Part shown: positions 32,980-43,365 of the stretch, piece after piece
How positions within the stretch are numbered: the stretch's first letter is position 1
Layout: the number at the start of each line of letters is the position of its first letter
NCBI RefSeq assembly: GCF_005239225.2
Contig: NC_133287.1
Span: forward strand, 67,001-131,000
DNA: 64,000 nt
Direction of reading: 5' to 3'
Source: Populus alba
Taxonomy: Eukaryota > Streptophyta > Magnoliopsida > Malpighiales > Salicaceae
Program-made: the position numbers and the translations under genes
The notes under the pieces: model-generated
Databases searched by the model: none
The model's input: the letters and a program-made list of their open reading frames with translations, nothing else
Told to the model about the DNA's origin: nothing

Positions 32980-34160
32980 TTGTCTCTTTGGGCACATCAA
33001 CTAATTAAAGAGTGGTGACTCCATGAAGTGCAGTCCTCATCATTCACCATCTCACGAGTTTCACGAGCGGCACTGCCACCATGATTTGTTGGCCTTTGTA
33101 GTTTATTAGATACCTTTTCTCTAAATCACATCAAAATTTTCATAATAGAAAGGTAAATTAAAAAAAAAAATATAAAGCTAAAAGTTCAATAACCTAATAT
33201 TAAATAATAAATTAAAAAAAAAACCTTAAAAAAATAAACACAATCAAATTAAACTTGTGACTTGGATCATGAAACTAAGATTATCACATAAAAGATAATC
33301 CTAAAAAAATTACAAAGTGAAATTCTTCATTATCCAAATATTGATGGATAAAATTAAAAAAAAATCAATTAAAAAAAAATAAAAAAATAACAATAAAAAT
33401 AAAATCTGACATAAAAATTAAATTAAATAAAAAATAAAGGATGAAATTAAAAAATAAAATAAATTAAAAAAATGATAAAAAATAAAAAATAAAAATAAAA
33501 AAATAAAAATCAAATTAAATAAATGAATAAAATAATAATAAAAAAATTAAAAATTAAAAATTAAAATCAACAAACAAAGTCAAGTGTTAAAATTTCTTGT
33601 TTCGCCAAGTGCAGTAAGAAAAGCATAAATCTTTTATCTGATCATCACATTTAAGAAAGTATCTCTTGTCAGTTGGCTTCACATGCTATGGGTTTAGTTA
33701 TGGGTGAAAATTTTGTTTTTTTGTTGTTGTACCATGATATCCTCTGAAGTCAGGAGATAAAAACCTTTTCCTGGCTTCACGAGGCGCCTTCAAAACAAGG
33801 CCTTGGGGGGGGCTAAAGTCAATAGTGTGTTTACGTCTCAAAGCATAGGCTTTCAAACCCTTTTCTATATATTCATGTTTTCTTTTATATTAACTGACTT
33901 GATGTGCTTCATACAATATAGGAGGGGTTGAGATGTAATCTTGTAATAGTAAAATAATATTATTTTATTGCTTATACCATCACATCTAATTAATATAAGT
34001 ATAAATTGTTTGTCCATATTTAATAGGATGTGATAGGTATCATACTTACCAACACATACCCAGAGTATGAGAGGTTCAGCATGGAGTTACCTTTCAGCTA
34101 TACAATGAACCTGAGAGGCATTGGGTTTAACTCACACACTAAGCCCAAGAGGAATTAAGT
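32227..34160. other. AT-rich spacer with microsatellites
   Basis: Contains (AAT)n/(GAA)n at about 32715-32778, a long T run at about 32940-32985 and an extended A/AAT low-complexity block at 33165-33580. A 50-codon frame at 32778-32930 (starts MQLRVALSCFPKTHPLFPRG) has balanced codons but no family I recognise. No secure gene. Confidence 0.5.
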
Positions 34161-34164
34161 TCAG

Positions 34165-34495
34165 CTTGTGACTGTACCCAATGTAGAGTTGGGTGCGGTC
34201 GCATCCCTAACCTAACAAAGGGTTGGACACAAACGCCCCATAGCCCAATGTGGAGTTGGGCAGGACGTGTCCCTGACCCAACATGGAGTCAGACGCGGAC
34301 GTGTCCTGACCAAACTTGGGGTTGGGTGAGGACGCATCCTAGCCCAACGTTAAGGTAGACGCGGACGTGCCCTGGCCCAACTTGGAGCCGGGCGGGTACG
34401 CGTCACAGCCCAATTTAGAGCTGGGTGTAGACGTGCCCTTACCCACTTTAGAGTTAGGCACAGGCATGTTATGGCTCAAGATGAAATTGGACGCT
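34165..34495 (+). repeat. CpG-rich minisatellite, about 34-bp period
   Basis: About nine units of the form gcccaacttggagttgggcg then cggacgcgtccctg, with variation. Each unit holds a short inverted repeat CCCAAC...GTTGGG, so a single strand could form a row of small hairpins. GC content is far above the surroundings, and many CpG positions vary as TpG or CpA, consistent with methylation decay. Confidence 0.8.
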
Positions 34496-35640
34496 AAGAA
34501 AAATAACATAGAAGGCTTTTAAATGGGGGAGGTTTAAGGAAACCATAACCCATCAAAAGGAAATGTATGAATAAGAAAGCTTCGAGTTTTTTCTTCTTCT
34601 TCTCCAATTTGGTTAGTCATTTGTTTACCTCATGAATGTTCATTGAAGCCTAACAACTGTGCTGCCGTGTACACGTAACGGATCACCAGAAATAGAATAT
34701 GTGGATACGTCCAGTGTCATCGTGAAAAGCAGTGTTTGACTATCTAGAAACACCACACACACCATCAAAAGAGCTCAGGTGTTTCTCATTTGAAACACAT
34801 ACCCTAACCACTTTTGATTTTTAAATAATATTTTATATTTATCAAAATACCAAATTGCTTCTTATTTAATTTGATTATGACTAAAAAATCAAGAGGAATA
34901 TATGAAAAAGCCCATGGAAACCAATTCAAAAAATTGAAAGTATGAAAAAGTCTCTTATTGCTAGTTAAATAAATTTTATTTTTAATAGTAATTTAATCAT
35001 TTTATTATACTTTTAAAATGCAAAAAGATCAAGTTAATTATTCCTGATCAATTTAATAATAATTAATGATTCTTATGAAAATAATGTATTACCTATAATA
35101 ATAATACTATGGTTTTATTTTTTTTGTTAAGAATAGTAAAATAGTCAATCTACAATATAATGCGTCTGCCTCCATAATGAAATATTAATCTCTTTTTTTT
35201 TTTTTATAATTGTACTATGATTATAATTATAATGTAATTAATTAAATGCATTTTAATTACTGTAGAATTTAGTTTTATCGCGAATTCTAATGATCAAAAT
35301 TTTAGCAATATCTTATTTTTTTAAGTTAACAACTCACTCCTGTTTGGTACGGTTCCTTCCTTTTATGTTTTTTCATGTCTGAAAACAAAGAAAGCATGAG
35401 AAATTTTATGCGGTACAAGAGTAATTAGGGATAATTTATTAGTTATTTTTTATATATAGATATTTTTACCATGAATTGATTTTTTTATATTTCTGTGTCT
35501 ACTTTTTTTTTAAAATGATGTTAAAAAATATCTAATATCACTAGTCATTCTCCGTTCACGTTTTTCATGGTTAAGTCCATGCATTGACATTTAAATCCTG
35601 GAAAAATCCCTTACAATAGAATTATAATTAGACTTCCTCC
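34496..35640. other. Upstream flank of the acyl-activating enzyme gene
   Basis: AT-rich, no gene. The last few hundred bases should hold the promoter. Confidence 0.4.
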
Positions 35641-35642
35641 AC

Positions 35643-35649
35643 ATAAATA
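35643..35649 (+). promoter_or_regulatory. TATA-like box of the acyl-activating enzyme gene
   Basis: ATAAATA in context cacataaatacactcc, 142 bp upstream of the preferred ATG. It is a weak match, placed plausibly for a start near 35675. Confidence 0.35.
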
Positions 35650-35719
35650 CACTCCTCACTCTTAGTAAAACTCATCGGATCCTTGTGGCTTAGTATAACA
35701 CAACACTTCCAGACTATAC

Positions 35720-35722
<3 letters not shown>

Positions 35723-35780
<58 letters not shown>
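35723..35780 (+). repeat. (AG)29 microsatellite in the 5' leader
   Basis: An uninterrupted run of 29 AG units ending 10 bp before the ATG at 35791. GA-rich leaders are common in plants and can bind BBR/BPC factors (known for the motif, inferred here). An upstream ATG at 35683 is in frame through the repeat and would add 36 mostly Arg-Glu residues; I do not take it as the start. Confidence 0.95.
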
Positions 35781-35783
<3 letters not shown>

Positions 35784-35790
35784 CAGAGTG

Positions 35791-37455
35791 ATGGATGAGC
35801 TGAGACCAAGACCCGCAAACTCCTATGCTCTAACTCCTGTAGGCTTTTTGGACAGGGCAGCGATAGTGTATGGTGATTGCCCCTCCATCATCTACAATAA
35901 CATATCCTACACCTGGTCCCAGACCCACCGTCGATGTCTCCAACTGGCTTCATCTCTATCATCCATCGGTCTGAACAAGGGCCATGTCGTCTCTATCTTA
36001 GCCCCCAATATCCCTGCCATGTACGAGCTCCATTTTGCAGTCCCTATGGCCGGCGCCATCCTCAACACCCTCAACACTCGCCTTGACGCGCGTACCATCT
36101 CCCTCCTCCTCTGCCACGCCGAATCCGAGCTCCTCTTTGTAGATCCTATGTGTGTCTCCTTAGTCAACGAAGCTTTCTCCCTGCTTCCATCCAGCGCCAA
36201 ACCTCCACTTCTCGTCCTCATAGCAGATGATGATGAGGTCCTCCCCCAACAACCATCACCTACCATTCACTTCTACGATACCTACGAAGGGTTGTTGGAG
36301 AAGGGTGATCCTGCCTTCAACTGGACCCGTCCCAAGAATGACTTTGACCCTATTGTACTGAACTACACATCAGGCACAACCTCATCTCCTAAAGGCGTGG
36401 TGCACTGCCACAGGGGCCTCTTCATCGTGACCCTTGATTCGCTTGTTGATTGGTCATTCCCGAAACAGCCTGTCTTCTTGTGGACCCTGCCCATGTTTCA
36501 TTCCAATGGATGGAGCTATCCCTGGGGCATGGCTGCCGTTGGTGGAACCAACATATGTCTCCGTAAATTCGATGCACCCACTATCTACGGTTTGATTAAA
36601 AAGCATGGGGTGACTCACATGTGTGGTGCACCTGTGGTTCTCAACATGCTATCAAACTCTCTTACCAATATGGAACCTTTAAAGAATCCAGTCCATATTA
36701 TAACAGCCGGGGCTCCACCACCGGCCACCATACTCTCCCGCACGGAGTCCTTGGGGTTCGTAGTTGGGCATGGTTATGGGCTGACAGAAACTGGTGGGAT
36801 TGTTGTCTCGTGCGCCTGGAAACGGCAGTGGAATCTTTTTCCCGCAACTGAGAGAGCGAAGCTGAAAGCAAGGCAAGGAGTGAGAACAGTTGGAATGACT
36901 GAGGTGGACGTGGTGGATCCTGTGACAGGAATGAGCGTGAAACGAGATGGATTAACACTTGGTGAGATTGTTCTAAGAGGTGGGTGCATCATGCTGGGTT
37001 ATCTCAAGGACCCAGTAGCTACAGCCAAGTGTATGACAGAGAATGGTTGGTTCTGCACTGGAGATGTAGGTGTGATGCATCCTGATGGTTATTTAGAGAT
37101 CAAAGATCGATCGAAGGATGTCATCATTAGCGGTGGAGAGAACTTGAGCAGCGTAGAGGTTGAGTCAGTGCTATACACATTTCCAGATATTAACGAGGCG
37201 GCGGTTGTGGCACGACCCGATGAGTTTTGGGGCGAGACGCCCTGTGCGTTTGTGTCTTTGAAGGAGGCCTGTTGTAGGATCCCAACGGAGAAGGAAATCA
37301 TTGAACATTGCAGGGGTAGGTTGCCACATTACATGGTGCCCAAAACAGTGGTTGTTAAGGAAAAACTGCCCAAGACATCAACTGGGAAGATCCAAAAGGC
37401 TGTGCTTCGAGACATGGCCAAGGCAATGGGCTCGTCAAGAGCCAGTCGCATGTGA
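35791..37455 (+). CDS. Acyl-activating enzyme (AMP-binding acyl-CoA ligase), peroxisomal
   Basis: A single-exon frame of 554 residues from MDELRPRPANSY. It belongs to the ANL superfamily that forms an acyl-adenylate with ATP and then an acyl-CoA. Core motifs are intact: phosphate-binding YTSGTTSSPKG at 192-202, PMFHSNGWSYPW at 234-245, GYGLTETGG at 328-336, WFCTGD at 420-425, DRSKDVIISGGENLSS at 439-454 and the C-terminal catalytic Lys 533 in KTSTGKIQK. It ends in SRM, a recognised plant type-1 peroxisomal targeting signal. The overall pattern is that of the plant AAE clade containing benzoyl-/cinnamoyl-CoA ligases and other short or medium carboxylate ligases; the acid substrate cannot be read from sequence. 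The start is set at the Met after the GA repeat because family members start MDEL/MEEL-like here. No damage was seen. It is followed by a 734-bp tandem duplication. Confidence 0.93.
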   Translation: MDELRPRPANSYALTPVGFLDRAAIVYGDCPSIIYNNISYTWSQTHRRCLQLASSLSSIGLNKGHVVSILAPNIPAMYELHFAVPMAGAILNTLNTRLDARTISLLLCHAESELLFVDPMCVSLVNEAFSLLPSSAKPPLLVLIADDDEVLPQQPSPTIHFYDTYEGLLEKGDPAFNWTRPKNDFDPIVLNYTSGTTSSPKGVVHCHRGLFIVTLDSLVDWSFPKQPVFLWTLPMFHSNGWSYPWGMAAVGGTNICLRKFDAPTIYGLIKKHGVTHMCGAPVVLNMLSNSLTNMEPLKNPVHIITAGAPPPATILSRTESLGFVVGHGYGLTETGGIVVSCAWKRQWNLFPATERAKLKARQGVRTVGMTEVDVVDPVTGMSVKRDGLTLGEIVLRGGCIMLGYLKDPVATAKCMTENGWFCTGDVGVMHPDGYLEIKDRSKDVIISGGENLSSVEVESVLYTFPDINEAAVVARPDEFWGETPCAFVSLKEACCRIPTEKEIIEHCRGRLPHYMVPKTVVVKEKLPKTSTGKIQKAVLRDMAKAMGSSRASRM

Positions 37456-37844
37456 TATAGATCACGTTCGTACGAGTGGAGCTTGTCCTATGAATGCAGC
37501 AGTTCATTAATTACTTTTATTCTAAAAAAAAATCATGTGTATGAAGCAAGCAAGCTGGATTGCATAGTTAAAACTGTATCCGTGTGCTGATACCAGCAGA
37601 AATGTGTGATGTTCTTCTTCTTCTTCTTCTTTTGCGCGCGCGCGCAGTGTGAAGATATTGCAGTTTGTTTCCTTCTGTCTTCTCTCTTTGATCAATTGAT
37701 TCAGCAGTTCAATTTTTTTTTTTTGTTTGGAAGTTATTAGTTCAATTAATTTGGGTTTTGACTTTCGGATGGACGGCAAAAACAGCTCTGTTGATCCACC
37801 AACTATTCCCATGGGACTCAAACATCTAAACGTAAACTTATATA

Positions 37845-38015
37845 AATTTGAACGGTTAATTAGTTTTTGAATTTGTTTTTTTAAAGATTATAGGTGGAAT
37901 CTTATAAATTTTAGAGCTATTAAAAAATTTATATAATCATCAAATTTAAAGTTTTGTAAAAATTAGTTGATATGCGTTTAAACTAACACGAATATCCAAA
38001 TTAATTTAAAAAATA
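37845..38015 (+). mobile_element. Diverged SINE copy in tandem copy 1
   Basis: Aligns by eye with the SINE at 39381-39556 (sense strand): a ggttaattag...tttgaattt start, then cttataaattttagagcta, atataatcatc and attagttgatatgcg. It is older and more decayed than the 39.4-kb copy. Confidence 0.5.
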
Positions 38016-38587
38016 AAATTTAAATGTATTGAAAATATAACATGGTTTATTATGAGTATTATTAAATGTCTGATAGATGGTTAGCGCAGAGTAAAATTTA
38101 TGTTGATTCATGTATTTTTAAGAGAAGATAATGATGACCCCTCAAAACCCTTTTTTTAGGGGGTAAAATTTACATTTCAAAGCAGTTTTTTTTAAAAATG
38201 ATTTTCAAAGTACATTTTCAAATTAATGTTTTTTTTTTTTTTTTTTGTGGTTCTAATACAAGGATGTCAAACTTATATATATATATAATTGATTCAGTAT
38301 TTTCATATGCAACTGTTACCAAACACATTCTTAACTTTCTTGGCCGGCGCATTTTTAATGGTAGGTGTAAGGTGTTCCAATTTGTGAAGATATTGCAGTT
38401 TGTCTCCTTCTGTCTTCTCTCTTTGATCGATTGATTCAGGAGTTCAATTTTTTTTTTTGTTTGGAAGTGATTAAGTTCAATTAATTTGGGTTTTGACTTT
38501 CGGATGGACGGCAAAAATAGCTCTGTTGATCCACCAACTATTCCCATGGGGACTCAAACATCTAAATGTAAACTTATATAAATTTAA

Positions 38588-38768
38588 ATTTAAAGGGTGT
38601 AGTTTAATTGATTAGGTTTTAAATTTTTTTTTTAAAGATTTTTAGTGTGAGTGTTATAAATCTCAGGACCACTAAAAAGTTACATGATCATTAATTTTAG
38701 AGCCTATAGGATTAGTCGATCGATATGCGTGTAAACTAACCTGAACACCTAAATTAATCTAAAAAATA
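38588..38768 (+). mobile_element. Diverged SINE copy in tandem copy 2
   Basis: Better preserved than its twin: gtttaattgattaggtttta, then gtgttataaatctcaggacc, actaaaaagttacatgatca, and ggattagtcgatcgatatgc. It was present before the 734-bp duplication. Confidence 0.6.
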
Positions 38769-39022
38769 AAATCTAAATATATGAAAATAGAACATGGTTT
38801 ATTATGAGTATTATTATGTCTGGTAGATGGTTAGCGCAGAGTAAAATTTATGTTGATCATGTATTATTTTTAAGGGAAGATAATGATGACCCCTCAAAAC
38901 CCTTTTTTTAGGGGGTAAAATTTAAATTTCAAAGCAGTTTTTTTTAAATGATTTTCAAAGTACATTTTCAAATTAATGTTTTTTTTTTTTTTTTTTTATG
39001 GTTCTTATACAAGGATGTCAAA

Positions 39023-39069
<47 letters not shown>

Positions 39070-39380
39070 GATTCAGTATTTTTCAGATGCAACTGTTACC
39101 AAACACATTCTTAACTTTCTTGGCCGGCGCATTTTTAATGGTAGGTGTAAGGTGTTCCAATTTGATCGTTGCTTGCAAAGAGAACAGAACCACATGAGAT
39201 AATCCCCTCGTACACAAGCATGTCTATGAAGACGGTGTACTGTTAACAAAAGCTAGAAAGCAATTCATGGAAAGATGTGGTAACAGTTTTGTCCATTTTG
39301 TAATGGACAACTGCAAAGTGTTGTCTTTTTGTGTGAAATTATTTACATTTAAAAGATTTACATTTCTGAACTCAAAACTT

Positions 39381-39556
39381 TTTTTTTATTCACGTGGGTA
39401 TTCGGGCTAGCTTGCATGCATCTTGGCTAATCCCACGAGCCTTAAAGTTAACGACCATGTAAGCTTCCAGTGGCTCTGAAGTTTATGGGACTCGAACTGG
39501 TGATATCTAGGGAGCAAACCTAGAACCTGATCGGTTGAACTGAACTCTTCAGGGTT
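39381..39556 (-). mobile_element. Full-length tRNA-derived SINE
   Basis: On the minus strand it starts near AACCCTGAAGAGTTCAGTTC, has an A-box-like zone (AACCGATCAGGTTCTAGG) and a B box (CAGTTCGAGTCCC), continues through GCCACTGGAAGCTTACATGG and GGGATTAGCC, and ends in an A-rich tail (the T run at 39381 on the plus strand). A 17-bp target duplication with one mismatch flanks it: TTCTGAACTCAAAACTT (39364-39380) and TTCTGAACCCAAAACTT (39557-39573). It resembles the Salicaceae SINE family as I remember it. Confidence 0.87.
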
Positions 39557-39779
39557 TTCTGAACCCAAAACTTAACTTCACACTTGTTGGCGTACCGATC
39601 AATCACGTGAGAACCTATTATAAAAATTCAACTACAATATAAAATCTTTTTGTAAAAAATTAAGAGAATCTAAAAATAAAAAATATTATGAATTGGATAT
39701 GTTAGATTATCTATCATTTTTTTCCCTCCAAATACTTTTGAATATCTATCTCTATATATTCAAAGTATTAAAAAAATAG

Positions 39780-40876
39780 ATAACATCCCCGATGGCAAGT
39801 TGTACATCGTGCCAATAAAAATAAGGAGCAACAAATGACCAAAATAGATTGAATCTGTTTATATATAACTTAAGACGCACGTTTCTTGGTTCAGCTGAAA
39901 AGTGACAATGCACACTGTTAAAGTGTTTTCATGCTTCATTGTCAGAAGAATGTATCATCACTCCATCCAGTGCATCATGTGATTGGTGCCATGTTATGTG
40001 CTCAATAGTCTTTGGTAATATAAATAACCTCTACAGTCTAGGTGTGATTAAGAAGTATCTAAGTTTTTTATATGCTACAAAAGTCTTTCCCATGCTAGTT
40101 TTGAGTTTGTAATGCGAATGACCGCATGTCATGCACTTGGTCAGCTCAATATTTTCAAGGTAGTACATCATGCAGAAGTTTGGACACAAGTCAATTTTAT
40201 AGTATCCTAAGCTGAAGGGTTTCAACATGGACTTAGCAGCATGTAAGTCCTCTTTCAGCTTGTTCCCTTTAGGTAAAACGTTTCTCATACATTCGATAAT
40301 TTTGTCATAACTAGCCTCACTCAACCCATAATCCGACTTGATGGTAAACACCTGTGCAACAACCAATAATTTACTATGATTTATGCAGCCATCCCATAAT
40401 AGTTCATTAGAATCTTTCAAAAGATAAAAAAAAAAAAAAACCTGATTGTGTCTGCATTAGGTTCTTCTTCTATGTTTGGACAATGACTGACATTACCTTG
40501 ATTCACTCTCGTTGCATCCATAACCATATTCTTGTAAGGATTACCGTTGTCATTTATAACTCCATGCACCTTGCTAGCACTAGAAGTTGACTCCACCATC
40601 TTTTTTACCATACTCTCATTATGAACAAATAGTTTTCTGTGTGCATACCAACATAGGTAATCCTCCATGAACCCTTGTGTAAAAGATACATCGTTACAAC
40701 ATCTTGATGAAGAAACTTTTTATTTTTATACCTTCTGCATAGACACCTAATACTGCTTCCACTAATATTTCTTAGAATAGTGTTGTGAAATTAATAAAAC
40801 TCTAAACCCCATTACAATAATCAATCCTTTGCAATCTTTGGGGTGAATCTTGATACATCCATGAATGATCATCCAT
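39780..40876 (-). pseudogene. CACTA (En/Spm) TNP2-like transposase pseudogene, 5' part
   Basis: The likely start MDDHSWMYQDSPQRLQ is at 40876 on the minus strand. It is followed by NISGSSIRC, NKKFLHQDVVTMYLL, EDYLCWYAHRKLFVHNESM (the transposase-associated domain), ESTSSASKVHGV, EEPNADTIRF, LLWDGCINHSKL, LSEASYDKIIE, CPNFCMMYYLENIELTKC, KLRYFLITPRL, HITWHQSHDALDGVM and EPRNVRLRLYINRF. The element-encoded transposase binds subterminal repeats and excises the element. There are frameshifts at the A run 40425-40440 and before EDYLCW, and several stops. The sequence stops matching after about 39780, so the catalytic C-terminal part is lost. Confidence 0.88.
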
Positions 40877-42404
40877 GATTTATGTTGAACCTCTATAAAA
40901 TAAAGATGACAACATGTGTTAATTAACTATGTTAAGTAAATAAATTTGCAAAAATATTGATTTAGCTTAAGATCATCCAACTTACTTCCAAACTTCTTTT
41001 AAATATTCATTATCAATTATCTACGTGCATACATATTTATACACATTAATTTATGAAAATTACAACTCGGTAATAAAATTGACAAAAATTAAAACGAACC
41101 TGTTAAACAAGCCATTATTTGTTTCATCACAGCACATCTAAGTCAGTAATTCGACATAAGTTTCAAAAATTTACAAACAAATATAATTTTACAAAATCTA
41201 AAACATACAACAACAAGTACAAAATTATAAATCCATACTACAAGTTTAATTGAGAAAAAAACAATAAAACAAGTAAACACCCAAACAAAATATATATAGT
41301 AAAAAAATATTCAATAATAAAATTGACATTTTAAAAATGTGTTACAATTAAAAAAAATAGATTTACTTACTAAAAATAAAAAATTCATAATAAATCAAAA
41401 CACAAATGTTGTAACTAGAAAAGTTAAAGATGGATGAGTTATGTTGAGATGAAGGGGGATGTTTGAGGGGTGGCTGTTTGCAATGGGGGGGGGTTTGTTT
41501 AGATGCAGGGGGGAAGAAGAAGGAGAAATAAAGGAGGGGAGGGTCGATGGTCAGGTCATATATTAAATATTACCGATGAAATTAATGAAAAAATGATTTT
41601 ATATGTAAATCTATTGGCGATTCTGTCTGTAACATCCCCCATTCTGGGATAAAAACGACAATTTCATGTCAATAAAAAAAAAAACAGAGTTTTTTTTTTT
41701 TGTATATATATATATATATATTCATGGTCTTTGTATTAAAATCTATCGGAATTTCGACAAGTCTCCCTATACCGGAATGTCCCAAGTTATTGACATGAAA
41801 TCTATTTACACTTTTAATAGCTCGCATCTCATAACTTAATTCCTGACTCAATCATCTTGGGTTTCAATTCCACACTTATACTCCCACCCATCAACCACAA
41901 TATTTAAGATATGCATTAGATAACACAATATCATTATGGATGGATAGAAAAATAAATAAATATAAATACATAGTCATGAAATATGGTTATATGAACTACA
42001 GGGTTAAATTCATTCAATCAAGTTTAAACATTAATTATACAAATTAAGTTATACAAATATTTTCATGTTTACAAAATACAATGGTATACTCCCTAGAACC
42101 TAGATTATAAGAAGGGAACATAAGCTAGGATCTACTCCTATCGTGCATACGATGATCCTGAAACAAAATAGATATTATTGAAAGGTGAATATTACAATAA
42201 ATATTACAACACAGATATCTAACAATTTCAACATGGTAAAATACATTCATAGTTCATTCGCTTCTCCCTTATAATTTTTATTAGAATCTCTTCCTGATCC
42301 AACTATTAATAATTGTTCCCTCTGCCACTTTCAACCTTCATTCTAGACTTTATGAAATCAAACATGATTATTTTTTTTTTTGTTTATCACATTGCTGATA
42401 TCAA

Positions 42405-42725
42405 TTTCACTGGTATCATCATCACCACCCCATAGGAGTCGATGCAAGGTGATCCCCTTACCCGGAATCCTAACATACACTAAATGCATGCTAGCCAATA
42501 CGTGGTGATCCCTTTACCCGGGATCCTAACATACACTATATGTATGCAAGTCCATACATAGTGATCCCCTTACCTGAGATCCTAACATACACCAAATTTA
42601 TGCTAGTTTTTTCATGGTGATCCCTTTACCCGGGATCCTAACATACACTAAATGTATGTTAGTCCAATCATGGCGATCCTCTTACTCGGGATCCTAACAT
42701 ATACTAAATGTATGCTAGTTTACGC
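42405..42725 (+). repeat. 58-bp tandem array in the solo LTR
   Basis: Five units with gtgatccccttacccgggat then cctaacatacactaaatgta and tgctagtcc. Ends are gradual. Confidence 0.88.
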
Positions 42726-43125
42726 CTCAAATCGCACTTCTCATATTTCTTTTGTCAATGATAATTTCATCATTTGGCAATTCACACAACAACTTTTCAC
42801 CTTGAATAAACATACATTTAGTAATTCACATTTCACATTGGTAATATAAATAAATCATGGAATTAACTAGGAAGTATAGGTGTGATTCATCTACCTGCAA
42901 TAGAAGCTTTACTCGTGCTCCCCTGCTGCTGCTGTTGCACCACGCTTGTGGTACCTCCTGAAATTTATAGATTTATCTCATAAATTTTCCTCACTCAAAG
43001 ATATGTTTTATTATAACCATATCAACAACCAATAAGTTTTTCTTTCAGTCATTTCTTAATATTTTATGTTTTTCTCATTTCACCCATTAATATTGTCATA
43101 CTTTGTCCAACCACAATTATTATTC

Positions 43126-43128
<3 letters not shown>

Positions 43129-43191
<63 letters not shown>
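43129..43191. repeat. (TA)n microsatellite
   Basis: About 31 uninterrupted TA units inside the solo LTR. Confidence 0.95.
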
Positions 43192-43194
<3 letters not shown>

Positions 43195-43199
43195 TTGTT

Positions 43200-43365
43200 T
43201 ATATTTAAATCCTGAACTGTCACTGTCTAGACATTGAACTGTTACTATCTTGTTTTTGAACTGTTACTGTCTCATTTTTAAAACTGTTACTATCTAGATA
43301 TTGAACTATTACTGTCTCATTTCTGAACTGTTGCTATCTCTTTTTTGAACTGTTACTCTTCGACC
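43200..43365 (+). repeat. 26-bp tandem array in the solo LTR
   Basis: Six to seven units of ttgaactgttactgtctca type (24-28 bp) with small length changes. Confidence 0.8.

Larger units (their letters stand above)
37649..39162 (+). repeat. Tandem duplication of about 734 bp downstream of the ligase gene
   Basis: Copy 1 is 37649-38382 and copy 2 is 38383-39162, joined without spacer. Both start tgtgaagatattgcagtttg and end taaggtgttccaatt. Identity is high by eye. Copy 2 is longer mainly because its TA repeat has expanded (39025-39066 against 38274-38288). Both ends share the word ttg, suggesting a microhomology junction. Each copy holds a diverged SINE copy. Confidence 0.9.

Noticed and set aside
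34165..34495. Possible CRISPR-like array (regular short repeats with inverted symmetry)
   Set aside because: Units are contiguous and diverged, have no unique spacers, and the genome is a plant nuclear one.
34022..34660. Possible LTR element around the 34-bp minisatellite
   Set aside because: Candidate ends (TGTGATAGG and CCTAACA) were seen but have no target duplication and no clear pair, so no element was called.
35683..35790. Upstream in-frame ATG extending the CoA ligase by 36 residues
   Set aside because: The extension is an Arg-Glu run encoded by the AG microsatellite. Family members start at the Met at 35791, and the repeat is expected to vary in length.
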